DNA from: Acidaminococcaceae bacterium
Lineage (GTDB): Bacteria; Bacillota; Negativicutes; Acidaminococcales; Acidaminococcaceae
Reading direction: 5' to 3'
Length of the DNA: 13,714 bases
NCBI GenBank assembly: GCA_028693975.1
Contig: JAQUUF010000012.1
Location: 1 to 13,714, forward strand
Shown: one piece after another, positions 8,201-13,714 of the stretch
Layout: each line of letters opens with the position of its first letter
Position numbering within the stretch: position 1 is the first letter of the stretch
Position numbers and translations under genes: made by a program
The notes under the pieces: model-generated
The model's database searches: none
What the model was told of the DNA's origin: nothing
Seen by the model: the letters and a program-made list of their open reading frames with translations, nothing else

Positions 8201-8712
8201 ATGACGACTGGATTAATCGCACCAACGAATTCGGCGACGTCTCTGTCTTGGATACACCGACTTTCTTCTTTGGCTTAACGCCTGGTGAAGAAACCCGTGT
8301 CGTTATTGAGCAAGGCAAGATGCTGATTATCAAACTAATCCATATCAGTGAGCCCAATGAGCAAGGTTACCGCACCGTCAGCTTCGAATTCAACGGTCTG
8401 CCTCGCGAGATTGAGGTCAAAGACAGAACTGTCAAGGCCACTGGTGTGACAAGAAAGAAAGCCGACAAATCCAACCCCGGTGAAATCGGTGCTACTTTAT
8501 CCGGCTCTGTGGTCAAAGTATTAGTTGCCAAGGGTCAAAAAGTGGAAAAAGGCGATCCTCTAGTCGTAACTGAAGCCATGAAAATGGAAACTACTATTAC
8601 CGCACCTATCGCTGGTATTATTGCCCAAATTCTGGTGCAGCCTGCCAGCAGAATCGAAAGCGGTGACTGCTTGGTCGAAATTGACATGAATGTGCAAGTT
8701 GCTATGAATTAA
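5257..8712 (+). CDS. pyc: Pyruvate carboxylase (single-chain, biotin-dependent)
   Basis: This 1151-residue protein is full length for the family. Residues 1 to about 455 form the biotin carboxylase ATP-grasp domain, with the glycine loop GGGGRG (165-170) and EVNPRIQVEHTVTE. The carboxyltransferase domain starts near 530 (TDTTFRDAHQS, D541) and contains CWGGATFD, LLRGANAVGY, the carbamylated lysine in IKDMAGL (K710) and the metal-binding LHTH (H739, H741). The C-terminal biotin carrier domain has EAMKMET with biotinyl Lys1109. It makes oxaloacetate from pyruvate and bicarbonate with ATP, in the cytosol. The ATG has GGAGGG 5 nt upstream. The gene appears to form its own transcription unit, with a promoter before it and a terminator behind. 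A BirA-type ligase must be encoded elsewhere. Confidence 0.98.
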   Translation: MKTIKTVLVANRGEIAIRVFRACNELGIHTVAIYSKEDTLSLHRNKADEAYLVGAGKNPTAAYLDIEDIIRIAHEHDVDAIHPGYGFLSENSDLAKRCEEEGIIFIGPKIEHLIMFGDKINARKQALAANIPMIPGSDGPVHSLAEVQAFAEQYGYPLMIKAVNGGGGRGMRMVTAPEELDDAYHRAKSEALKAFGNDEIYLEKYLQDPKHIEVQIMGDDYGNIVHLHERDCSVQRRHQKLVEMAPAFSLRPQFRQAICDAAVKLMKNVNYVSAGTVEFLATPDEKFYFIEVNPRIQVEHTVTEMITGLDIVQAQIKIAEGYALHSEEVGIPAQDKIECHGHAIQCRITTEDPANNFMPDTGKLVAYRSGGGFGVRLDGGNAFTGSVITPYYDSLLVKATTWGLTHQIAITKMLRCLKEFRIRGVKTNILFLENVLQHPFFVSGKCDTCFVDNHQELFVFPKTKDRGNKLLHYIADVTVNGYASEGVVAKPDFVPLQMPEYKHTKIASGTKQLLDTQGPVAVAKWVQAQKKVLFTDTTFRDAHQSLFATRLRTADMLRVTEQTAAKLPQLFSFECWGGATFDVAYRFLYESPWARLRQMREKAPNIMFQMLLRGANAVGYTSYPDNVVKDFIKLSAKNGIDVFRIFDSLNGLDNMRLSIDTVRECNKIAEAALCYTGDILDPARPKYNLDYYVKMAKELEKAGANIIAIKDMAGLLKPEAAYQLVAALKDAVDLPIHLHTHEGSGNAIYSYAKAVDAGVDIVDVAFSAMSCGTSQPSSSSLYYALSGNPRQPELDVNALNEISRYWETVRPYYKAADKTELAPNPEVYVHEMPGGQYTNLKQQTIALGLMHKWEEVKKTYHTVSMMFGDLIKVTPSSKVVGDMALFMVQNELTEQDIYEHGDTLDFPASVVGFFQGNIGVPYQGFPEKLQKIILKGKPQMVGRPGDTLPPVDLSSVKAHITELGGNASPEAVSSSCLYPKVYDDWINRTNEFGDVSVLDTPTFFFGLTPGEETRVVIEQGKMLIIKLIHISEPNEQGYRTVSFEFNGLPREIEVKDRTVKATGVTRKKADKSNPGEIGATLSGSVVKVLVAKGQKVEKGDPLVVTEAMKMETTITAPIAGIIAQILVQPASRIESGDCLVEIDMNVQVAMN

Positions 8713-8730
8713 ATTTTTTGTAAACTATTA

Positions 8731-8757
8731 AAGAGAAGGCCCTGCCTTCTCTTTTTT
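8731..8757 (+). terminator. Terminator after pyc
   Basis: AAGAGAAGGC (8731-8740) and GCCTTCTCTT (8744-8753) form a perfect 10-bp stem with loop CCT, ending in a run of six T. Confidence 0.92.
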
Positions 8758-8789
8758 ATGATATGATATAGGTATGGAGGTAATTAGCC

Positions 8790-10382
8790 ATGACAATGAG
8801 ACAGGTTCCCTGGCTAGAAGGCCCGAGCCTTTATCAATACGTAGAAAAAAACATCAATAAAGAAGGCATCTTTGCACCCACTACCTTACCGGATACCCAT
8901 GTAATCTTCCCGGACCCGGCTTTGACACTAGAATTGGGCGCACCTGATGCTTATTTCGCTATGAGCACGCAAGAAGACAACAAACTTATGACCGCTGCCG
9001 TCTACCAAGAACTCAAAACCTTCATGGAAAACCCTAGCGATGAGCAGCGTGACATCTTGTACAAAATCGTCTGCTCCGCCCGCTGTATCGCTTATTGCGA
9101 GAGCCTCATCGATATGCTGCAAAGCGAAGAGCTACCTCCTGTGCTCATGAATCTGGCTGAAGATTGGCTGCATCACGCCAGTAATAGAGAGGCAGTGAAG
9201 TTCGCTATTATCCTCTGCGGCTTGTGCAATGTTAAGATTATGTCTTCTATCCTGCACCAGGAGATCAAAAAAGACCTCTTGCTCCTAGCACTCTGCGACG
9301 AATTCACTTTCTTTGTCATTTTCGCTCTAGATATAAGCGGTGCCAGTACCCAACGCGATATCTGGCAAATTATTTATAAAACTACCGGCTGGGGACGGGT
9401 TCATGCCCTAGAATCGGCCCAATTTGACACTGCTGTCAAGAAAAACTGGCTCTTATGCCACGGCAGTGAGCTGAATGTAGACTATCCTGGCATCTCGCTC
9501 TTGTGCATCAAAGAAGGTCATATGCTCCGAGCTCTGCGCCGAGCCCATATCGAGCGCGCCCTTTACCTGGGCTGCTTGAATACTATCAACAATTTCTTAG
9601 TCTTTGTTCTAGAGACAGCTCCTGGTGATGAAGACGAAGTGCTCTATACAGAGCTGCGCCCTGCGGAGCTGATACAGGAAATTTTGCGCCATGCCCAAGA
9701 ATATGCTCATACTATCACTGATATGATTGGCATTATTAACTTAGCCTCTGCCCTCAAAGAATTAGCGGAGCGCTCGCGCTGGGATGCTATTGAGCCCAAC
9801 GCCTGTCATCTGCTTATCAGCCAAGCCGAAAAAACTATTTTTTACAAAAATTGGATGCCTGATATTAACGCCCAATTACTCCAGCATGACAATACGGTTA
9901 ATTACCGCATAGCAGATTTTGCTCAAGCTGTGCATATTGATATTACTACCACTTTGTTCCGCTTACTTAAACAAAATCCCCAAGATACCCAGCTCTACAA
10001 CTATCTGCTGCTAGACTCTAAGCCACGGCTCTTTGCTCGCGTGCTCTCTTTTGCCAGAGAACATTTACACCAATATCGTCTGGAGGAAGATGACATGCAG
10101 CCTATTATAGCCTCCCTCTATACCCATCCCGGGCAAGGAGTGGACTTTATCATCGCTGGTTTGACGTCAATCTATGACAGGCCGCGGGCCAACGCTCTCG
10201 GTGCTCTGGAGCAATGGGGACTGGAGTATATCACCCCATCTATTAAGGTAGCCCTGCTCAAAGCCCAGAATATGGCTCAGCACAATCTGCAAAGAATGCG
10301 TATCGACGCCCTGCTCCACAATCGAGTATTAGATATGGAAGAATCTCTGTCTAAACTTTTTAGCAAAGAATTGCCTCGCTAA
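8790..10382 (+). CDS. Uncharacterised 530-residue helical protein
   Basis: I do not assign a function. The ATG at 8790 is supported by GGAGGT 8 nt upstream. The protein opens with PWLEGPSLYQYVEKN and appears almost entirely alpha-helical, with amphipathic repeats that recall HEAT-like folds. There is no signal peptide and no convincing membrane segment. A conserved-looking TGWGRVH motif lies at 199-205, followed by KNWLL. From memory, proteins with this opening and a TGWGR-H motif occur in other Bacillota, some under the old label limonene hydroxylase, which I would not trust. The N-terminal half has several cysteines (for example CSARCIAYC) but no clear metal site. It follows pyc in the same direction after a strong terminator, so co-expression would need read-through. 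No clear promoter was found. Confidence 0.8.
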   Translation: MTMRQVPWLEGPSLYQYVEKNINKEGIFAPTTLPDTHVIFPDPALTLELGAPDAYFAMSTQEDNKLMTAAVYQELKTFMENPSDEQRDILYKIVCSARCIAYCESLIDMLQSEELPPVLMNLAEDWLHHASNREAVKFAIILCGLCNVKIMSSILHQEIKKDLLLLALCDEFTFFVIFALDISGASTQRDIWQIIYKTTGWGRVHALESAQFDTAVKKNWLLCHGSELNVDYPGISLLCIKEGHMLRALRRAHIERALYLGCLNTINNFLVFVLETAPGDEDEVLYTELRPAELIQEILRHAQEYAHTITDMIGIINLASALKELAERSRWDAIEPNACHLLISQAEKTIFYKNWMPDINAQLLQHDNTVNYRIADFAQAVHIDITTTLFRLLKQNPQDTQLYNYLLLDSKPRLFARVLSFAREHLHQYRLEEDDMQPIIASLYTHPGQGVDFIIAGLTSIYDRPRANALGALEQWGLEYITPSIKVALLKAQNMAQHNLQRMRIDALLHNRVLDMEESLSKLFSKELPR

Positions 10383-10410
10383 ACAAACTACAAATTCTTC
10401 CTTACCCAGC

Positions 10411-10440
10411 AAAAAAGCTTCCCCACAAGGGAAGCTTTTT
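10411..10440. terminator. Bidirectional terminator between convergent genes
   Basis: GCTTCCC (10417-10423) pairs with GGGAAGC (10429-10435), flanked by six A and five T. Its symmetry lets it end both the 530-residue gene (plus) and the helix-turn-helix gene (minus, stop at 10442). Confidence 0.88.
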
Positions 10441-10441
10441 C

Positions 10442-11146
10442 TTAATTGAGAGGTTCTTCGCCGAAGTCATCTAGTAAACTATTGACTACTATGACATTAA
10501 AGATATGGTGTTCTAGGCAGAAGCGGACGATGAGGTCTCTTTTCTCATGCTCTTGCAGTACATAGCCAGCCTGAGCTAACAGCTCCTGTGCTTCGGGCAC
10601 CGTCAAGCCTAGGCCCAACGCCAAAGCCAGCATAGTATTCTTCTGGGGCTGGTAATTGTCTTGGTTAATGATTTTGTTGAAATGCTGACGGGATAAGTTT
10701 GCTTTATTGTAAACATCTGACATTTTCAGCCTCCGTTGCGCCACTAAGTCATACACATAGTTCCCCAAAGCCACATTATATTCAGTATGATCCAGCCTAT
10801 CTTTTAATTGAGCAAACAGACCGGGTGAAACAATGAACTGCTCCCCTTTGAGTAAAGCTTTCCTTTCGCGCTTGAGATTACGTCGGTATGTATCCTCCTC
10901 TTGCTTGTCCGGTGCCCTAGCATAGAGAATCTGGGGCTCATCGTCAGAAGACTGACAAGAAAAGCAAGGCGAAGCCGACTCCATCTCCCGCGGTTTAGGC
11001 TCTTCTACCGCTATATGAATATTTCTTGTGGTGATACCTCGCTCTGTCAGATAATCAAGCACTTGATTATAAACCTTATTATATTGTTCAAACAAATGCA
11101 TATTCTTGCAGCTCTCGTTCACCCATTCAAACCTATCATTGTCCAT
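10442..11146 (-). CDS. Helix-turn-helix-like protein under a SAM riboswitch
   Basis: A 234-residue protein. Residues 1-100 are charged and likely partly disordered, with one CFSC pair (61-64) and a KRERK stretch. Residues about 105-200 resemble a lambda-repressor/XRE-type helical unit: LGNYVYDLVAQRRLKMSDVYNKANLSRQHFNKIIN, then PQKNTMLALALGLGLTVPEAQELLAQAGYVL. A helical tail (RDLIVRFCLEHHIFNVIVVNSLL) follows. From memory, similar proteins occur beside vWA-domain genes in Bacillota. Direct DNA binding is inferred, not shown. ATG 11146 has AAGGGGG 5 nt upstream. The leader of about 190 nt starts at a strong promoter and contains an S-box riboswitch with a terminator, so expression should respond to SAM. 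The vWA gene is divergent. Confidence 0.75.
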   Translation of the reverse strand: MDNDRFEWVNESCKNMHLFEQYNKVYNQVLDYLTERGITTRNIHIAVEEPKPREMESASPCFSCQSSDDEPQILYARAPDKQEEDTYRRNLKRERKALLKGEQFIVSPGLFAQLKDRLDHTEYNVALGNYVYDLVAQRRLKMSDVYNKANLSRQHFNKIINQDNYQPQKNTMLALALGLGLTVPEAQELLAQAGYVLQEHEKRDLIVRFCLEHHIFNVIVVNSLLDDFGEEPLN

Positions 11147-11191
11147 CTTCTACCCCCTTCATCTCTGGCTACAATTGCCTTTTAAGCAAAT

Positions 11192-11249
11192 AAAAAAGCC
11201 CATCTGCATGATGGACTAAATAGACCCACTCCACCATCATGCAAGCTTT
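11192..11249 (-). terminator. Riboswitch-associated terminator hairpin
   Basis: On the minus strand TGCATGATGG (11243-11234) pairs perfectly with CCATCATGCA (11214-11205) over a 19-nt loop. AAAGC (11249-11245) can close the base with GCTTT (11199-11195), and six T follow (11197-11192). It coincides with P4 of the SAM aptamer and lies 45 bases before the start codon. Confidence 0.75.
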
Positions 11250-11320
11250 AGCACCTTAACTAACAGTCAGGTTGCTGTGCGATCATGGAGCTTGTCTCTC
11301 CCGCACTCTCTATGGTTAAA
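11192..11320 (-). ncRNA. SAM-I (S-box) riboswitch in the leader of the helix-turn-helix gene
   Basis: Read on the minus strand. P1 is weak: CCAT (11315-11312) with ATGG (11203-11200). P2a is GTGCG/CGCAC. A kink-turn GGA...CATGA brackets P2b GAG (11298-11296) with CTC (11290-11288). L2 CAAG (11294-11291) can pair with CTTG (11245-11242) in J3/4, the S-box pseudoknot, with bases unlike the usual ones, so the pairing is preserved by covariation. The core GCAACC lies at 11275-11270. P3 is ACCTGACT/AGTTAAGGT with one bulged A. The second core, AAGGTGCTAA, lies at 11257-11248. P4 is TGCATGATGG/CCATCATGCA (11243-11234/11214-11205). Mapped on the Thermoanaerobacter structure from memory, the ligand-contacting A, U, G and C positions are all kept. 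SAM binding is expected to reduce expression. Confidence 0.87.
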
Positions 11321-11342
11321 CACTCATTTCGTGTGTGAACAT

Positions 11343-11372
11343 ATTATAAATTATAAGATGGTGATTTGTCAA
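11343..11372 (-). promoter_or_regulatory. Strong promoter of the riboswitch and helix-turn-helix gene
   Basis: On the minus strand both elements are perfect: TTGACA (11372-11367), an 18-base spacer and TATAAT (11348-11343). Predicted start near 11336, about 20 bases before the riboswitch P1 and about 190 bases before the ATG. Confidence 0.85.
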
Positions 11373-11383
11373 ATCCGGTGTCC

Positions 11384-11439
11384 CAGCTGCCCTTTTTATC
11401 GGCTTAATGCCCCCTCGGGGAGATGTCCCCTGGCAGTTG
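11384..11439. repeat. Imperfect inverted repeat with inner GC-rich palindrome
   Basis: CAGCTGCC (11384-11391) is nearly complementary to GGCAGTTG (11432-11439), and CCCCTCGGGG (11411-11420) lies between them. The right arm overlaps the possible -35 of the vWA gene. The stretch lies between the two divergent promoters and may not be transcribed, so it could be an operator or a cruciform-prone spacer. Confidence 0.4.
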
Positions 11440-11468
11440 ACCTATCCTTGCCTCTGGCAGTGTAGAAT
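11437..11468 (+). promoter_or_regulatory. Possible promoter of the vWA gene
   Basis: TTGACC (11437-11442) and TAGAAT (11463-11468) are the best elements upstream of the vWA gene. Their 20-base spacing is too long for a normal sigma-A promoter, so the true promoter may be weak or activator-dependent. Confidence 0.35.
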
Positions 11469-11498
11469 ACAACTATCAAGGAAAAGGAGGAAGAACAA

Positions 11499-12200
11499 AT
11501 GGATAACAAAATTACGCAATTGGTTTTCATTTTGGACCGCAGCGGCTCCATGGCAGGCAAAGAAGAGGACACCATCGGCGGCTTTAATTCTTTACTGGCC
11601 GAGCAAAAAAAGCTTAAGGACGAAGCCTATTTGACCACTGTCTTATTTGACGACAAATACGAAGTCTTGCACAAGCATCTGCCACTGTCGGACGCCGCCC
11701 CCATGACCGACCAACAATATTATACTCGTGGCTGCACGGCACTCTTAGATGCCATTGGGCGTACCATTACCGACATGAAGCACTACCAGAAGTCTCTGCC
11801 TCGCGCCAAGCGCAGCAACAAAGTCATGTTTACTATCATTACCGACGGTTGGGAGAACGCCAGCTGCGAGTACACCGGACCCAAAATCAAGGAAATGGTC
11901 ACCAAACAGCAGACCAAGGGCTGGGAGTTCTTCTTCATCGGTGCCAATATCGACGCCTTCACCGTAGCCGAAGACATGGGTATACGGCGCAGCCGGGCAG
12001 TGAACTACGCCCCGGACCGCCAGGGTACTCGTACCAACTACAGGGCCATGAGTACCAACTGCTGCAACTATCGAACCCACCGCAAAATTAACGAAAAAGC
12101 TTGGAAAGAAGACATTGAAGACTATTTAGCCCAGAACACGGCCGTAGCACCCAAGGCCAAAAGTACAACAAAAACCCCTGCCAAAGACAAAAGCAAATGA
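11499..12200 (+). CDS. vWA-domain protein
   Basis: A 233-residue cytosolic protein without signal peptide. The von Willebrand factor A domain covers about residues 5-200 and has a complete metal-ion-dependent adhesion site: D13-x-S15-x-S17 in LDRSGSM, T80 in RGCTALLDAIG, and D116 in IITDGWENAS. FFIGANIDA and the RAVNY...GTRTNY block are typical of a Bacillota subfamily of small stand-alone vWA proteins. A Lys/Ala/Thr-rich tail (about 212-233) is probably disordered. vWA domains mediate Mg2+-dependent protein contacts; the partner is unknown. ATG 11499 follows AAGGAGG by 8 nt. It is divergent from the riboswitch-controlled helix-turn-helix gene, and the two may form a functional pair. Confidence 0.9.
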   Translation: MDNKITQLVFILDRSGSMAGKEEDTIGGFNSLLAEQKKLKDEAYLTTVLFDDKYEVLHKHLPLSDAAPMTDQQYYTRGCTALLDAIGRTITDMKHYQKSLPRAKRSNKVMFTIITDGWENASCEYTGPKIKEMVTKQQTKGWEFFFIGANIDAFTVAEDMGIRRSRAVNYAPDRQGTRTNYRAMSTNCCNYRTHRKINEKAWKEDIEDYLAQNTAVAPKAKSTTKTPAKDKSK

Positions 12201-12218
12201 TGGGCCCAAGTAAAAGAC

Positions 12219-12250
12219 AACACGCTAGACTTAGGAGCTAGCGTGTTTTT
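12219..12250. terminator. Terminator between the vWA gene and the small protein gene
   Basis: ACACGCTAG (12220-12228) and CTAGCGTGT (12238-12246) form a perfect 9-bp stem followed by five T. It ends the vWA transcript. Weak A-richness on the left suggests some use in the other direction too, where the minus-strand gene stops at 12249. Confidence 0.85.
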
Positions 12251-12455
12251 ATTCGTCTATCTTGGCGAATTCAGCCTCTTCTACCTGTCGTGCTTTGGTT
12301 TGGGCTACTTGTTTAAGGGCTTCTCCATAGCCCACCAAAGCGGCAAAAGGAGCAAACTGTGCCGCTCTGGCTGCCTGTGGCATCCTCGGATGCGTCTTAG
12401 ATACAGGGTGAGGCAAATTAACAATATCCTCATAATCTTGTCTACTCTCTGTCAT
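12249..12455 (-). CDS. Small protein coupled to a Y-family DNA polymerase
   Basis: A 68-residue protein with the block LPHPVSKTHPRMPQAARAAQFAPFAALVGYGEAL and a charged helical C-terminus. The RAAQFAPFAALxGY core recalls short proteins encoded next to UmuC-like polymerases in Bacillota, which are sometimes grouped with YolD-like proteins; I make that link from memory. Its ATG overlaps the polymerase stop as ATGA (12455-12452), so translation is probably coupled, and AGGGGG lies about 9 nt upstream inside the polymerase gene. The function is unknown; a role as polymerase accessory or regulator is inferred from position only. Confidence 0.82.
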   Translation of the reverse strand: MTESRQDYEDIVNLPHPVSKTHPRMPQAARAAQFAPFAALVGYGEALKQVAQTKARQVEEAEFAKIDE

Positions 12456-13714
12456 GCTCTATGTCCCCCTATCTGTTGATTGCGGCTCTTAGTAGTAGCC
12501 CCCTCTTCTAGGTTCATCCCCTTGAGGACGGCATTCTTGCCACATTTGCGCCAAATGCCCACCACGGCCTGCTGCAAGCGCGCCTCCCTCGCTAGCTGAC
12601 TCTCTTCCAGCTGTCGCTCGGCACTAGTATGCTCAGCAAAAAGGTCTAGCTCCTCTGCTTGCGGCCGATAAATAACCTTATCTTGGCGCAATATATTATT
12701 AGCAGTAAGGCTCAGTCGACGTACCAGCAACTGTTTATCAGCAATTCGCTCTAGTAAGCCCAGTACCGCCTCTATGATTAATTGACTAGAAGCACTATGA
12801 CGCTCCAGATTAGCAGTGCCGTGGGCATGCCGTGGGATAGCACGGCCGTAGCCGTCATAGCTCACCGCACCATGATAGCTAGCTTGCCGTCCCTTAGTCC
12901 CAAGATTATCCTTGTCATAGCCCACGGTCAGCACCAGCTGATTGGTTACTAATCCCTTGGCTACCAAATCCAGCGACAAGAGGTCCGCCATCTCTCGTAC
13001 CACCAATCTGGTCTCTGTATAGCTATAGGGCCGTGGCAAAACCTGCCCCTGGCACAAGCTCTTGCTCCCCGGCCGATAAGAGTGCACTTCGGCCATAGTA
13101 CAAGGCTCCCAGCCCCAAGCGTGGTCAATCAAAAGCTCTGCATTAATACCAAAAAGCTTATACAAAAGTTCCTCGTTATAATAACTCTGCCTCGCCCCCA
13201 CCGAACAACGGGCAATATCTCCCATAGTGTAGAGGCCATGCTGCTCCAGCTTACGAGCATAGCCGTGCCCAATGCGCCAAAAATCTGTCAACGGGCGGTG
13301 TGACCAGAGGCAGCGACGGTAACTATACTCATCTAATTCTGCCAAACGTACTCCTTGGGCATCTGGCTCAGCGTGTTTAGCCATGATATCCATAGCAATT
13401 TTGCTCAAATAAAGATTAGTGCCAATCCCCACCGTAGCAGTAATCCCCGTAGCCGCCAAGACCTGCTGCACCATTTGCTCGGCCAGCTCCCTGGGTGTCA
13501 GCCCATAAGTACGCAAATAACCGCTGACATCCATAAAAACCTCATCAATGGAGTAAACATGGATATCCTGCGGCGCAATATAGCGCATATACACCTCATA
13601 GACCTTACTGCTGCACTGAATATAGCGCGCCATGCGCGGCGGAGCCACAATATAAGCCAGAGCTAGCTCAGGATGTCGCTCCAGCTCTGTAGCTACCCAA
13701 GATTCACCGACCAA
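12452..13714 (-). CDS. Y-family DNA polymerase (UmuC/DinP-like), N-terminus cut by the window end
   Basis: At least 420 residues are visible; the frame is open at 13714, and the TTG there is more likely an internal Leu than the start. The catalytic YSIDEVFMDVSGYL (Asp-Glu of the palm) is present, followed by GIGTNLYLSKIAMDIMAKH, helix-hairpin-helix-like DFWRIGHGYARKLEQHGLYTMGDIA, and a little-finger domain. The C-terminal LKGMNLEEGATTKSRNQQIGGHRA is the hallmark of a Bacillota UmuC-like clade. The first palm Asp motif, probably about 60-70 residues, lies outside. Such enzymes carry out translesion synthesis and are often damage-inducible or carried on mobile elements; no LexA box can be checked here because the promoter is outside. 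It is translationally coupled to the downstream 68-residue protein. Confidence 0.93.
   Translation of the reverse strand: MVGESWVATELERHPELALAYIVAPPRMARYIQCSSKVYEVYMRYIAPQDIHVYSIDEVFMDVSGYLRTYGLTPRELAEQMVQQVLAATGITATVGIGTNLYLSKIAMDIMAKHAEPDAQGVRLAELDEYSYRRCLWSHRPLTDFWRIGHGYARKLEQHGLYTMGDIARCSVGARQSYYNEELLYKLFGINAELLIDHAWGWEPCTMAEVHSYRPGSKSLCQGQVLPRPYSYTETRLVVREMADLLSLDLVAKGLVTNQLVLTVGYDKDNLGTKGRQASYHGAVSYDGYGRAIPRHAHGTANLERHSASSQLIIEAVLGLLERIADKQLLVRRLSLTANNILRQDKVIYRPQAEELDLFAEHTSAERQLEESQLAREARLQQAVVGIWRKCGKNAVLKGMNLEEGATTKSRNQQIGGHRA

Noticed and set aside
11192..11320. T-box leader as an alternative reading of the leader RNA
   Set aside because: The conserved 14-nt T-box (AGGGTGGnACCGCG) is absent, whereas both S-box core segments and the pseudoknot are present.
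11277..11465. Short plus-strand reading frame across the divergent gap
   Set aside because: It runs antisense to the riboswitch and through both promoters, has no ribosome binding site, and its translation looks random.
1..13714. CRISPR array, insertion sequence ends, tRNA or rRNA genes
   Set aside because: No spaced direct repeats, transposase frames, tRNA-like cloverleaf segments or rRNA signatures were seen on either strand.

Overview
The window looks like a chromosomal segment from an anaerobic, low-to-moderate GC Bacillota. A Negativicutes or Clostridia relative is my best guess from protein style, and this is inference only. The supporting signs are strong purine-rich ribosome binding sites, TTGACA/TATAAT-type promoters, U-tract terminators in nearly every gap, an anaerobic-type cobaltochelatase (CbiK), a two-FeoA/FeoB ferrous iron system and a single-chain pyruvate carboxylase. 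I see no tRNA or rRNA gene, CRISPR array, insertion sequence or phage structural gene.

Layout. Positions 1-310 hold the 3' end of cbiK, closed by a terminator. Positions 432-1775 hold a MocR-type regulator (GntR-like DNA-binding domain plus aminotransferase-like domain) in which Arg replaces the usual PLP lysine. On the minus strand, 1792-4421 is an iron uptake block: feoA (4421-4179), a second feoA (4166-3945), a terminator, then feoB (3804-1792). A DtxR-family metalloregulator (4673-5038) is divergent from it. The roughly 250-bp gap between them carries a near-consensus promoter for feoA and three GTTAGC/GCTAAC-type palindromes resembling DtxR-family operators, so the regulator probably represses iron uptake and possibly itself. 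Positions 5257-8712 encode full-length pyruvate carboxylase, followed by a terminator and a 530-residue helical protein of unknown function (8790-10382).

The right third is the most unusual part. A protein with a helix-turn-helix-like C-terminal half (11146-10442, minus) diverges from a von Willebrand factor A (vWA) domain protein (11499-12200, plus). The leader of the helix-turn-helix gene contains what I read as a complete SAM-I (S-box) riboswitch: kink-turn, L2-J3/4 pseudoknot and the GCAACC and AAGGTGCTAA cores. It is followed at once by a U-tract and preceded by a TTGACA-18-TATAAT promoter. A SAM riboswitch in front of such a gene is unexpected, because S-box targets are normally methionine, cysteine or SAM metabolism and transport genes.

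At the right edge, on the minus strand, lies a Y-family DNA polymerase (UmuC/DinP-like) cut by the window end, coupled by an ATGA overlap to a 68-residue protein of the kind often found beside such polymerases.
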